Source of the DNA: Geobacillus thermocatenulatus
Lineage (GTDB): Bacteria > Bacillota > Bacilli > Bacillales > Anoxybacillaceae
Direction of reading: 5' to 3'
DNA: 64,000 nucleotides
Assembly (NCBI RefSeq): GCF_002217655.1
Contig: NZ_NEWK01000001.1
Span: 816,001-880,000 of the forward strand
Shown: one piece after another, positions 54,550 through 61,937 of the stretch
Layout: the number at the start of each line of letters is the position of its first letter
How positions within the stretch are numbered: position 1 is the stretch's first letter
The notes under the pieces: model-generated
Told to the model about the DNA's origin: nothing
What the model saw: the letters and a program-made list of their open reading frames with translations, nothing else
The model's database searches: none
Program-made: the position numbers and the translations under genes

Positions 54550-54584
54550 AAGACGAAGCGGGAAGGAAAAAGGAGGAAAACGTG

Positions 54585-55703
54585 ATGAAGATCGGCATTC
54601 CAAAGGAGATCAAAAACAACGAAAACCGCGTCGCCATCACCCCGGCCGGCGTGATGACGCTCGTCAAAGCGGGGCATGACGTGTATGTGGAGACGGAAGC
54701 CGGCGCTGGGTCGGGTTTTTCCGATTCCGAGTATGAAAAAGCCGGGGCAGTGATCGTGCCGAACGCGGAAGATGCCTGGACGGCGGAGATGGTATTGAAA
54801 GTGAAGGAACCGCTGCCTGAGGAGTTCCGCTATTTTCGCCCCGGATTGATTTTATTTACGTATTTGCATTTAGCCGCGGCCGAAGCGCTCACGAAAGCGC
54901 TCGTCGAGCAAAAAGTGGTCGGCATCGCTTACGAGACGGTGCAGCTGGCGAACGGCTCGCTGCCGCTGTTGACGCCGATGAGTGAAGTCGCCGGCCGCAT
55001 GTCGGTGCAAGTCGGCGCCCAGTTTCTCGAGAAGCCGCATGGCGGGAAAGGCATTTTGCTTGGCGGCGTGCCCGGGGTGCGGCGCGGCAAAGTGACGATC
55101 ATCGGCGGCGGCACAGCGGGGACGAACGCGGCGAAAATCGCGGTCGGCCTCGGGGCGGACGTGACGATTTTGGACATTAACGCCGAGCGGCTTCGCGAGT
55201 TGGATGACTTGTTCGGCGACCAAGTGACGACGTTGATGTCCAACTCGTATCATATCGGCGAATGCGTGCGGGAATCGGATTTGGTCGTCGGCGCCGTCTT
55301 GATCCCGGGGGCGAAAGCGCCGAAGCTTGTGACGGAAGAGATGGTGCGCTCGATGATGCCAGGCTCGGTGTTGGTCGATGTCGCCATTGACCAAGGCGGC
55401 ATTTTCGAAACGACCGACCGCGTCACGACGCATGACGATCCGATATACGTCAAGCACGGCGTCGTCCATTACGCCGTCGCGAACATGCCGGGCGCTGTGC
55501 CGCGTACGTCAACATATGCCCTTACGAACGTTACGATCCCATACGCCTTGCAAATCGCCAACAAAGGCTACCGTGCCGCGTGCTTGGATAACCCAGCGCT
55601 GTTAAAAGGGATCAACACGCTCGACGGGCATATCGTGTACGAAGCGGTCGCGGCCGCGCACAACATGCCGTATACGGATGTTCATTCGTTGCTGCAGGGA
55701 TAA
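54585..55703 (+). CDS. ald: Alanine dehydrogenase, 372 aa
   Basis: NAD-dependent oxidative deamination of L-alanine to pyruvate, used in sporulation and alanine catabolism. The N-terminal [20 protein letters not shown], the substrate lysine in VLKVKEPL, the [21 protein letters not shown] dinucleotide loop and the C-terminal signature are normal. The length of 372 is exactly that of Bacillus Ald. AAAAGGAGGAAAACGTG is the ribosome site. Longer in-frame upstream sequence overlaps the previous gene and is not used. Confidence 0.97.
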   Translation: MKIGIPKEIKNNENRVAITPAGVMTLVKAGHDVYVETEAGAGSGFSDSEYEKAGAVIVPNAEDAWTAEMVLKVKEPLPEEFRYFRPGLILFTYLHLAAAEALTKALVEQKVVGIAYETVQLANGSLPLLTPMSEVAGRMSVQVGAQFLEKPHGGKGILLGGVPGVRRGKVTIIGGGTAGTNAAKIAVGLGADVTILDINAERLRELDDLFGDQVTTLMSNSYHIGECVRESDLVVGAVLIPGAKAPKLVTEEMVRSMMPGSVLVDVAIDQGGIFETTDRVTTHDDPIYVKHGVVHYAVANMPGAVPRTSTYALTNVTIPYALQIANKGYRAACLDNPALLKGINTLDGHIVYEAVAAAHNMPYTDVHSLLQG

Positions 55704-55743
55704 AACCATGAAGATGGAGCCGCCTTGATGGCGATGAGAAAAC

Positions 55744-55791
55744 AAAGCTGTCCGAATCGGCTTGGGGATCCAGCCGGTGGACAGCTTTTTT
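55744..55791 (+). terminator. Terminator of ald
   Basis: AAAGCTGTCC pairs with GGACAGCTTT at the ends of a larger stem, followed by TTT. Confidence 0.82.
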
Positions 55792-55833
55792 GATGCGCTC
55801 ATTCGCGGCGGCTTTTGCCAATGGCCTCTCTCG

Positions 55834-56056
55834 GTGAACTACCCACCACCTACACTTCGCTTAGGAGGGCTTCAAGCGACTTGTGTATGTTCGCCGAACG
55901 GTAAGCCACACACAAGAACCCTTTACGCTTCCCTTCGTTCCGAAGGTGTCCGTTCTAACCAGATTGTATCGTATTTATTGGCTAAAGCCAACCGACATTC
56001 ATTTCCCACTTTCACTTTGCTTAGAAGTGGGAGACTTCTTTCGGAAAGATGTTAAA
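55834..56056 (-). mobile_element. ORF-less element with IS200/IS605-like ends, copy B (inverted)
   Basis: Inverted relative to copy A at 11111-11354. Read on the minus strand it begins TTTAACATCTTTCCGAAAG and ends GTGGGTAGTTCAC. The middle (about 110 bp) is almost identical, while the left-end hairpin (TCTCCCACTT with AAGTGGGAAA) has changed on both arms, so pairing is preserved. It abuts the stop codon of the peptidase gene: the TTTAAC provides that TAA. No transposase or tnpB is present. Confidence 0.7.
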
Positions 56057-57146
56057 CAATGATCAACTCCTTCGAAAACGACGTCAACACCTCAACCCCA
56101 TGATCCGTGACCGCGACGTCGTCTTCAATGCGCACGCCGCCGATGGATGGGACGTAAATGCCCGGTTCGATTGTAAACACCATGCCGGGGGCGAGCGGTT
56201 CGTTGTTGGCGCCATGAAGCGATGGGTATTCGTGGATCTCGATCCCTAAGCCGTGCCCGACGCGGTGGGTGAAATAGTCTCCGTAGCCGGCTTGTTCGAT
56301 GACGTTTCGAGCGGAGCGATCGATCTCCTTCATCGCCGTTTGCGGGCGGCAGGCGTCGATCGCCGCCTGCTGGGCGCGCCGAACGGTATCGTACATGAGC
56401 CGCTGTTCGTCGCTTGCCGTCTGACAGACGACGGTGCGGGTAATGTCGGAGCAATACCCATCGACGATGACACCCAAATCGAACAGCACGAAATCGCCTG
56501 GTGCGACCGCCGCCGTTCCCGGCACGCCGTGCGGATCCGCTGATTTGGCGCCCGCAAGCACGGTCGTGGGAAACGACATCCCTTCAACGCCGAGTTTTTT
56601 CAGCTCATATTCAATCACGGCGACAAGTTCGAGCTCCGTCACGCCCGGGCGGAGGGCCGAGACGCCGATTTCGATCGCTTTGTCGGCCAGTTCCGCCGCT
56701 TGGCGCAACACCTTCATTTCCTGCTCATCCTTGATCAGGCGAAGCTGGCGCAGCCTTTCTTCGGCGTCGTGCCACTTGGCGTTTGGAAACAATGCCGAGA
56801 GACGCTCGAAACGGGCGAACGACAAATGGTTTTTCTCGATGGCAATCAAGCCAGGTTTTGCGCCGCGCGCTTCGAGATGGCGCCCGATCTCTTCCCATGG
56901 GTCGGCGCTGTCGTCGTAGCCGATGACCGTATCCCCAAAGCCGCTCCGGCGGGCGCGCGGGACTTCCATTTGCGGACAGACGAGCGCGGGCTCGCCGTCA
57001 GGGAAGACCAAAAGCGCCAGCAGCCGTTCGTGCGGGTCGCACCGAAATCCGCTCAAATAAAACACGTTCGCGCTTGACGTGATGAAGGCGAATGAACTAT
57101 GTTGTTGTTGAAGCCAAGAGGAAAATGCTTGCAGCCGTCGGTTCAT
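56052..57146 (-). CDS. M24-family Xaa-Pro peptidase, 364 aa
   Basis: Pita-bread-fold dimetal peptidase (PepQ/aminopeptidase P group) that cleaves Xaa-Pro dipeptides or N-terminal residues before proline. The N-terminal creatinase-like domain is followed by the catalytic domain with the metal ligands in [17 protein letters not shown] (two Asp), [15 protein letters not shown] (His), [10 protein letters not shown] (Glu) and [10 protein letters not shown] (Glu). The ATG at 57146 has AAGGAAGGG upstream. Its stop codon is formed by the border of the adjoining mobile element. Exact preference is not readable from sequence. Confidence 0.92.
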   Translation of the reverse strand: MNRRLQAFSSWLQQQHSSFAFITSSANVFYLSGFRCDPHERLLALLVFPDGEPALVCPQMEVPRARRSGFGDTVIGYDDSADPWEEIGRHLEARGAKPGLIAIEKNHLSFARFERLSALFPNAKWHDAEERLRQLRLIKDEQEMKVLRQAAELADKAIEIGVSALRPGVTELELVAVIEYELKKLGVEGMSFPTTVLAGAKSADPHGVPGTAAVAPGDFVLFDLGVIVDGYCSDITRTVVCQTASDEQRLMYDTVRRAQQAAIDACRPQTAMKEIDRSARNVIEQAGYGDYFTHRVGHGLGIEIHEYPSLHGANNEPLAPGMVFTIEPGIYVPSIGGVRIEDDVAVTDHGVEVLTSFSKELIIV

Positions 57147-57285
57147 CGTTCCCTTCCTTCCTTTTTTCGTGATCGTCCATTTTGAGCGTATCAAGAAACG
57201 GGCCGTTTGTAAATGGACAGGAGGGAAAAGAAGGAAATGGATGGGTGGCGGCGAATCATGTGTAGTGGAAAGGAGAGATGTGACG

Positions 57286-57966
57286 ATGAAAATCAGCTAC
57301 CATGGCCATTCGGTCGTCCGCATTGAGACGAACGGAAAAACGATTTTGATCGACCCGTTCATCACCGGCAATACGACGACTGATTTGAACGCGGCGGATG
57401 TGAAAGCGGATGTCATTTTGTTGACGCACGGGCACGGGGATCATGTCGGCGATACGGTTGAAATCGCCAAGCGGAACAACGCCCTTGTCGTGGCCACATT
57501 TGAGCTGGCGACGTATTTAAGCTGGCAAGGCGTCGAGACGTTTGGCATGAACATCGGCGGGGCGCGTGAATTTGACTTTGGCACGGTCAAGTTCACGCAG
57601 GCGTTCCACAGCTCCGGGTTTGTGACGGACGACAAGCAAATCATTTATTTAGGCATGCCGACCGGCATTTTGTTCACGGCCGAAGGCAAAACGATCTATC
57701 ATGCCGGCGACACCGGGCTGTTTTCCGATATGAAGCTGATCGGCGAGCGCCATAACATCGATGTCGCCTTTTTGCCGATTGGGGACAGCTTCACGATGGG
57801 GCCGGAAGACGCGGCGGTCGCCGCCGAGTGGCTCGGGGCGAAACTCGTCGTGCCGATCCATTACAACACGTTCCCGCCGATCGTCCAAGACCCCGAACGG
57901 TTCGTCTCGCTCCTTCCGCCGGGCGTCGGCCGCGCGTTGAAACCGGGGGAAAGCATCGAGCTGTAA
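57286..57966 (+). CDS. ytkL: UPF0173 metal-dependent hydrolase YtkL, 226 aa
   Basis: Metallo-beta-lactamase-fold hydrolase of unknown substrate. The metal motif is [12 protein letters not shown], and further ligands lie in [15 protein letters not shown] and PIHYNTFP. The ATG at 57286 gives [13 protein letters not shown], the family start, behind AAAGGAGAG. A GTG two codons earlier is less likely. It is monocistronic with a strong terminator. Confidence 0.93.
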   Translation: MKISYHGHSVVRIETNGKTILIDPFITGNTTTDLNAADVKADVILLTHGHGDHVGDTVEIAKRNNALVVATFELATYLSWQGVETFGMNIGGAREFDFGTVKFTQAFHSSGFVTDDKQIIYLGMPTGILFTAEGKTIYHAGDTGLFSDMKLIGERHNIDVAFLPIGDSFTMGPEDAAVAAEWLGAKLVVPIHYNTFPPIVQDPERFVSLLPPGVGRALKPGESIEL

Positions 57967-57971
57967 CAGAG

Positions 57972-57998
57972 GCGCCCTTCCCGCTTTGGGAAGGGCGC
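57972..57998 (+). terminator. Terminator of ytkL
   Basis: GCGCCCTTCCC pairs perfectly with GGGAAGGGCGC across GCTTT, then TTTCT. Confidence 0.88.
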
Positions 57999-58020
57999 TT
58001 TCTGATGGCCGGCGCGACCG

Positions 58021-58050
58021 TTGAATCCCCGACGCCAGGCCCGTTATAAT
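58021..58050 (+). promoter_or_regulatory. Sigma-A promoter of ytoI
   Basis: TTGAAT (58021-58026), 18 bp, perfect TATAAT (58045-58050), 34 bp before the start codon. Confidence 0.75.
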
Positions 58051-58083
58051 GAAAGTAACAAATGCGTAAAGGGTGAAGAACCG

Positions 58084-59391
58084 TTGGCGACAAAACACGA
58101 GCAAATTTTGGAATACATCCACCGGCTGCCGATCGGCGAGAAAATTTCTGTCCGGCAGATCGCCAAGGAAATGGGCGTAAGCGAAGGGACGGCGTACCGG
58201 GCGATCAAGGATGCCGAGAACAAAGGGTATGTGAGCACGATTGAGCGCGTCGGCACGATCCGGATTGAGAAGAAACGGAAGGAAAACATTGAGAAGCTTA
58301 CGTATGCCGAGGTTGTCAACATTGTGGACGGCCAAGTGCTTGGTGGACGTGAAGGGCTGCATAAGACGCTCAACCGCTTTGTCATCGGCGCCATGCAGCT
58401 GGAGGCGATGATGCGCTATACGGGCGCAGGGGATTTGCTTATCGTCGGCAACCGGACAAAGGCGCACGAGCTGGCGCTTCAGGCAGGGGCGGCCGTGCTC
58501 ATCACCGGCGGGTTTGACACAGCCGACCACGTGAAAAAGCTCGCCGATGAGCGACAGCTCCCGATCATTTCGACGAGCTATGACACGTTTACGGTCGCGA
58601 CGATGATCAACCGGGCGATTTACGACCAGCTCATCAAAAAAGAAATTGTGTTGGTCGAGGATATTCTCATTCCGCTTGACAAAACAGCGTACTTGCGTGT
58701 CCATGATCCGATTGAGCGGTGGTATGCGTTGAACAAAGAGACGCGCCATAGCCGGTTCCCGGTCGTCGATGATGAGCTGAAAGTACAAGGGGTTGTGACG
58801 GCAAAAGACGTGCTCGATGTCGACCGGCAGCTGCCGATCGAAAAGGTGATGACGAAGCAGCCGATTACGGTGAACGGAAAAACGTCAGTGGCGTTTGCTT
58901 CTCACATTATGGTATGGGAAGGAATTGAGCTTCTTCCGGTGGTGGATGACTATAACCGGCTGCAAGGGATCATCAGCCGCCAAGACGTGTTAAAAGCGCT
59001 GCAAATGGCGCAGCGCCAGCCGCAAGTCGGCGAGACGATCGATGATCTCATCACCGCCCAGTTTCGTGAGTCAGGCGACAAAGAAACGCTGTTTCGCTGC
59101 ACGATCACGCCGCAGATGACGAACTATTTAGGGACGCTCTCGTACGGCGTGTTTACGACGATCGTCACTGAAGCGGCGGCGCGCATGCTTCGCGCGTATA
59201 AACGCGGTGATTTGGTGATGGAAAATATAACCATTTACTTCATCAAGCCGGTGCAAATCGACAGCACGGTCGACGTGCGGGCAAAGCTTTTAGAGCTCGG
59301 ACGCAAGTTCGGGAAAGTGGATGTCGAAGTGTATAACGAAGGCGATCTTGTCGGCAAAGCGATGATGATGTGCCAGCTGATCGACCGATAA
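58084..59391 (+). CDS. ytoI: DRTGG-CBS-HotDog protein YtoI, 435 aa
   Basis: Multi-domain cytoplasmic protein. An N-terminal winged-helix (QIAKEMGVSEGTAYRAI, residues about 25-42) is followed by a DRTGG domain (about 95-190), two CBS repeats (about 195-310, including HSRFPVVDDELKVQGVVTAKD) and a C-terminal hotdog thioesterase-like domain (about 320-435). CBS domains bind adenosyl ligands, so a nucleotide-responsive regulator or enzyme is likely; no direct function is known to me. The start is TTG at 58084 after AAAGGGTGAAG; no ATG fits. Confidence 0.88.
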   Translation: MATKHEQILEYIHRLPIGEKISVRQIAKEMGVSEGTAYRAIKDAENKGYVSTIERVGTIRIEKKRKENIEKLTYAEVVNIVDGQVLGGREGLHKTLNRFVIGAMQLEAMMRYTGAGDLLIVGNRTKAHELALQAGAAVLITGGFDTADHVKKLADERQLPIISTSYDTFTVATMINRAIYDQLIKKEIVLVEDILIPLDKTAYLRVHDPIERWYALNKETRHSRFPVVDDELKVQGVVTAKDVLDVDRQLPIEKVMTKQPITVNGKTSVAFASHIMVWEGIELLPVVDDYNRLQGIISRQDVLKALQMAQRQPQVGETIDDLITAQFRESGDKETLFRCTITPQMTNYLGTLSYGVFTTIVTEAAARMLRAYKRGDLVMENITIYFIKPVQIDSTVDVRAKLLELGRKFGKVDVEVYNEGDLVGKAMMMCQLIDR

Positions 59392-59396
59392 ACGGT

Positions 59397-59443
59397 AAAG
59401 GAAAAAAGGATATCCACTTCCTTAGGAACATCCTTTTCCTTTA
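59397..59443. terminator. Terminator between ytoI and ytpI
   Basis: AAAGGAAAAAAGGAT-type arm pairs with ATCCTTTTCCTTT around a central loop. A-run and T-run flank it, suiting both convergent genes. Confidence 0.75.
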
Positions 59444-59472
59444 TCGTTGGTCGGCGCATACGCCAAACGGCA

Positions 59473-59781
59473 TTACCCTTGTTTTGCCGCTTCCTTTGCC
59501 TCTTCGACCGCCTGCGGCAGATAGCAGCGGTAGGCGCGGTAGCCGGCCCAAACGCTCCCGAAGCCTAAGGCGATAAAAATGGCGCAGATGATATAGGTCA
59601 CGGTTGTCTGATACAAAAACAATTGGTTGATCCCGAACAAGGCAACGAACAGTCCAAGCGCCATGCTCGATTTCGCTGAGAGAAAGCGGCGTTCCATCGG
59701 ACGCTGGGAGCGGACGTAGCGGATTTTATAATAGACGTAAAACGAAAAGGAAAATATAATGAAAATAACCAAGGCTGGCAT
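59473..59781 (-). CDS. ytpI: YtpI-family membrane protein, 102 aa
   Basis: Three hydrophobic segments (residues about 2-18, 40-58 and 62-82) with a Lys/Ala-rich tail. The family is conserved in Bacillus at this site and has no known function. The ATG at 59781 has GGAGGGACCC upstream; a longer frame from 59823 lacks a ribosome site. Confidence 0.85.
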   Translation of the reverse strand: MPALVIFIIFSFSFYVYYKIRYVRSQRPMERRFLSAKSSMALGLFVALFGINQLFLYQTTVTYIICAIFIALGFGSVWAGYRAYRCYLPQAVEEAKEAAKQG

Positions 59782-59881
59782 GGTTGGGTCCCTCCGTTGT
59801 TCATTTCTTTTTTCATTGTACATAGAAGCAGGGAAAAATGCCAGCGGTTGAATATGACAGGTGACTAAAGGGGAAGAACGA

Positions 59882-60829
59882 ATGAAACCGGTTCATCAAC
59901 AAATTCTTGATGCCATTCGTGAATTTGACACGATCATCATCCACCGCCATGTTCGCCCGGACCCGGACGCGTACGGGTCGCAAGGCGGGTTGGCAGCGTT
60001 GCTTCGGGCGTCGTTTCCGGAAAAACGAGTGTATGCGGTGGGGACCGATGACCCATCGTTATCATTTTTACGACAAATGGATGTCATTGACGATGGCGTT
60101 TATGAACAGGCGCTCGTGATCGTCTGCGATACAGCTAATGAGGAGCGGATTTGCGACAGCCGCTATCGGCTCGGGCGAAAGCTCATTAAAATTGACCATC
60201 ACCCGAACGACACGCCGTATGGCGACATGATGTGGGTCGATACCGCCGCTAGTTCGACAAGCGAAATGATTTATGAGTTTTATCTGGCGGGAAAAGAGGA
60301 AGGGCTGACGATGACCGCTGAGGCGGCGCGTCTCATTTACGCCGGCATTGTCGGCGATACGGGCCGCTTTTTGTTTCCGCGCACAAGTGAAAAAACGTTC
60401 CGCTACGCTGGGGAGCTCATTTCGTACGGCTTTTCGCTGACGGAATTGTACGACGGATTGTATCGGACGAGCTTGCCGCTCGCCCGCTTAAGCGGTTATG
60501 TGCTGTCGAACTTTATGATCGAGGAAGGGGTGGCGGCTGTGAAAATGCCGCGGGCGCTGCTTGAGGAATACGGCGTCACCCCGCTTGAGGCGTCGCAGCT
60601 CGTCAGTTTGCTCGGCAATATTGACGGCATTGTCGCTTGGGTGTTTTTCATTGAGGAAGAACGGGAAATCCGCGTCCGCTTCCGTTCCAAAGGGCCGGTC
60701 ATCAATGTGGTCGCCAAACGCTACGGCGGCGGCGGCCATCCGCTCGCGGCCGGTGCGTCCATTGCTTCTTGGGAGGAAGCGGATCGCGTGATTGAAGACG
60801 TAAAAGCGGTCTGCCGGGCTGAGCGGTGA
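59882..60829 (+). CDS. nrnA: Bifunctional oligoribonuclease/pAp phosphatase NrnA, 315 aa
   Basis: DHH/DHHA1 phosphoesterase that degrades 2-5-mer RNAs and converts pAp to AMP. Metal motifs: HRHVRPDPDAYGS, VCDTAN, DHHPND and IVGDTGRF. The C-terminal DHHA1 motif is GGGGHPLAAG. The length is that of B. subtilis NrnA (about 313). The ATG at 59882 follows AAGGGGAAGAACG. Position next to ytpI and ytrIH is conserved. Confidence 0.95.
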   Translation: MKPVHQQILDAIREFDTIIIHRHVRPDPDAYGSQGGLAALLRASFPEKRVYAVGTDDPSLSFLRQMDVIDDGVYEQALVIVCDTANEERICDSRYRLGRKLIKIDHHPNDTPYGDMMWVDTAASSTSEMIYEFYLAGKEEGLTMTAEAARLIYAGIVGDTGRFLFPRTSEKTFRYAGELISYGFSLTELYDGLYRTSLPLARLSGYVLSNFMIEEGVAAVKMPRALLEEYGVTPLEASQLVSLLGNIDGIVAWVFFIEEEREIRVRFRSKGPVINVVAKRYGGGGHPLAAGASIASWEEADRVIEDVKAVCRAER

Positions 60830-60885
60830 CGGAAACGGGTGGTGTTCAAAAGTTGTTGTTTCAAATGAAGCGTCAGTTGATAGGA

Positions 60886-60920
60886 GAAGGCGTCCCGAAG
60901 GCTTTCGGGACACCCTCTTT
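60886..60920 (+). terminator. Terminator of nrnA
   Basis: GTCCCGAA (60892-60899) pairs with TTCGGGAC (60904-60911), extended by GAGAAGG and CCCTCTTTT arms. Confidence 0.78.
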
Positions 60921-60980
60921 TCCCGCAAGACGCGCTTGTTTGGCACTCCACCGCGGCGGAATGGGGCGGCAAGGCGCGCT

Positions 60981-61484
60981 CTACGGAAGCGGCGTCAGTT
61001 TGACTTCGACGGCCAACAAGGTAAAGATCGTGAGTGTGTGAAGTTCAAGCCGGTATGTCTTCTCGTGGATCGTATACGTTTTGTTTTCAATGGCGCGCTC
61101 AATCAGTTCGCGGCTGTTGTACACCGTTTCGATATCTTTCGTAATCAAATGGGACAAGTCTTCTTTGACGCTGTCTTCAATGCGAAATGTCGTGTAGGAA
61201 TCAAGTTTATATTGCTCGGCGTTGGCGAGATGGACGGAAACGTCCTGCACGGTCAGCTTTTTTTTCATTTCCTTATTGTAATGAATATAGTCTTCCTGCC
61301 AAATGCGAATTTCGTTTTGCAAATCGGCGATTTGTTCGTTGAGCTCATTGACGTGCCGCACTTGTTTTTCCTGCAAGACGCCGAACATATACAAAAAGAT
61401 ACACCAACTGATGAGCGCTCCGATCGCCGCGCCGGCGAAAAAGCGCTGCCATGACGGGTATTGGTAATACGGAGGAATTCTCAT
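60981..61484 (-). CDS. ytrI: Sporulation membrane protein YtrI, 167 aa
   Basis: One membrane segment near the N-terminus (residues about 15-37) is followed by a coiled coil (EKQVRHVNELNEQIADLQNE, about 42-75) and a soluble C-terminal domain. In B. subtilis YtrI with YtrH is made under sigma-E in the mother cell and is needed for efficient sporulation. The ATG at 61484 overlaps the end of ytrH by 4 bp. Start chosen because MRIPPYYQYPSWQRF is the family start. Confidence 0.92.
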   Translation of the reverse strand: MRIPPYYQYPSWQRFFAGAAIGALISWCIFLYMFGVLQEKQVRHVNELNEQIADLQNEIRIWQEDYIHYNKEMKKKLTVQDVSVHLANAEQYKLDSYTTFRIEDSVKEDLSHLITKDIETVYNSRELIERAIENKTYTIHEKTYRLELHTLTIFTLLAVEVKLTPLP

Positions 61485-61822
61485 GGCGAAATGTGCTCCT
61501 GCGTCAGCCACGTGATGATCGCCACTCCGGTCTGTGCTCCGCCCATGGCGGACAAAATGAGCAAAAATTGCCGCACGATGTCTTTCGTTTCCCCTAAAAA
61601 CAGCCCTCGCTCGACGACGTAAAATGTGTCAAACGTCCCGCCGATGGCGGCGACGACCGCCCAAATGCGCAAATCGCCGGCAAATCGGTACATGGCCGTC
61701 AGCGGTTGGCCGCCGCTCAAAAACGCGCCGAGCGCGCCGATGATGGCGCCGCCAAGCAGCACGCCGACGGCGATAAAATAGCTTTGAATAAACGCCGGCA
61801 AGAAGGCCGCTTTTTCGTTCAT
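61481..61822 (-). CDS. ytrH: Sporulation protein YtrH, 113 aa
   Basis: Polytopic membrane protein with three predicted segments (residues about 8-33, 50-70, 82-105) and conserved QSYFIAVGVLLGGAIIGALG and RFAGDLRIWAVVAAIGGT. First gene of the ytrHI operon. Ribosome site GAAAGGGCGGGG. The sigma-E promoter expected upstream could not be identified with certainty. Confidence 0.93.
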   Translation of the reverse strand: MNEKAAFLPAFIQSYFIAVGVLLGGAIIGALGAFLSGGQPLTAMYRFAGDLRIWAVVAAIGGTFDTFYVVERGLFLGETKDIVRQFLLILSAMGGAQTGVAIITWLTQEHISP

Positions 61823-61937
61823 GCGTTTCCCCGCCCTTTCTTTCTCTCTTATCTATGTATATCAATAAGGTGGACGGAGTATGTAGCCGAAAGAAAAGTT
61901 TTCGCCCGTCAAGCGCACGGATGAGGGAGGGATGGTC

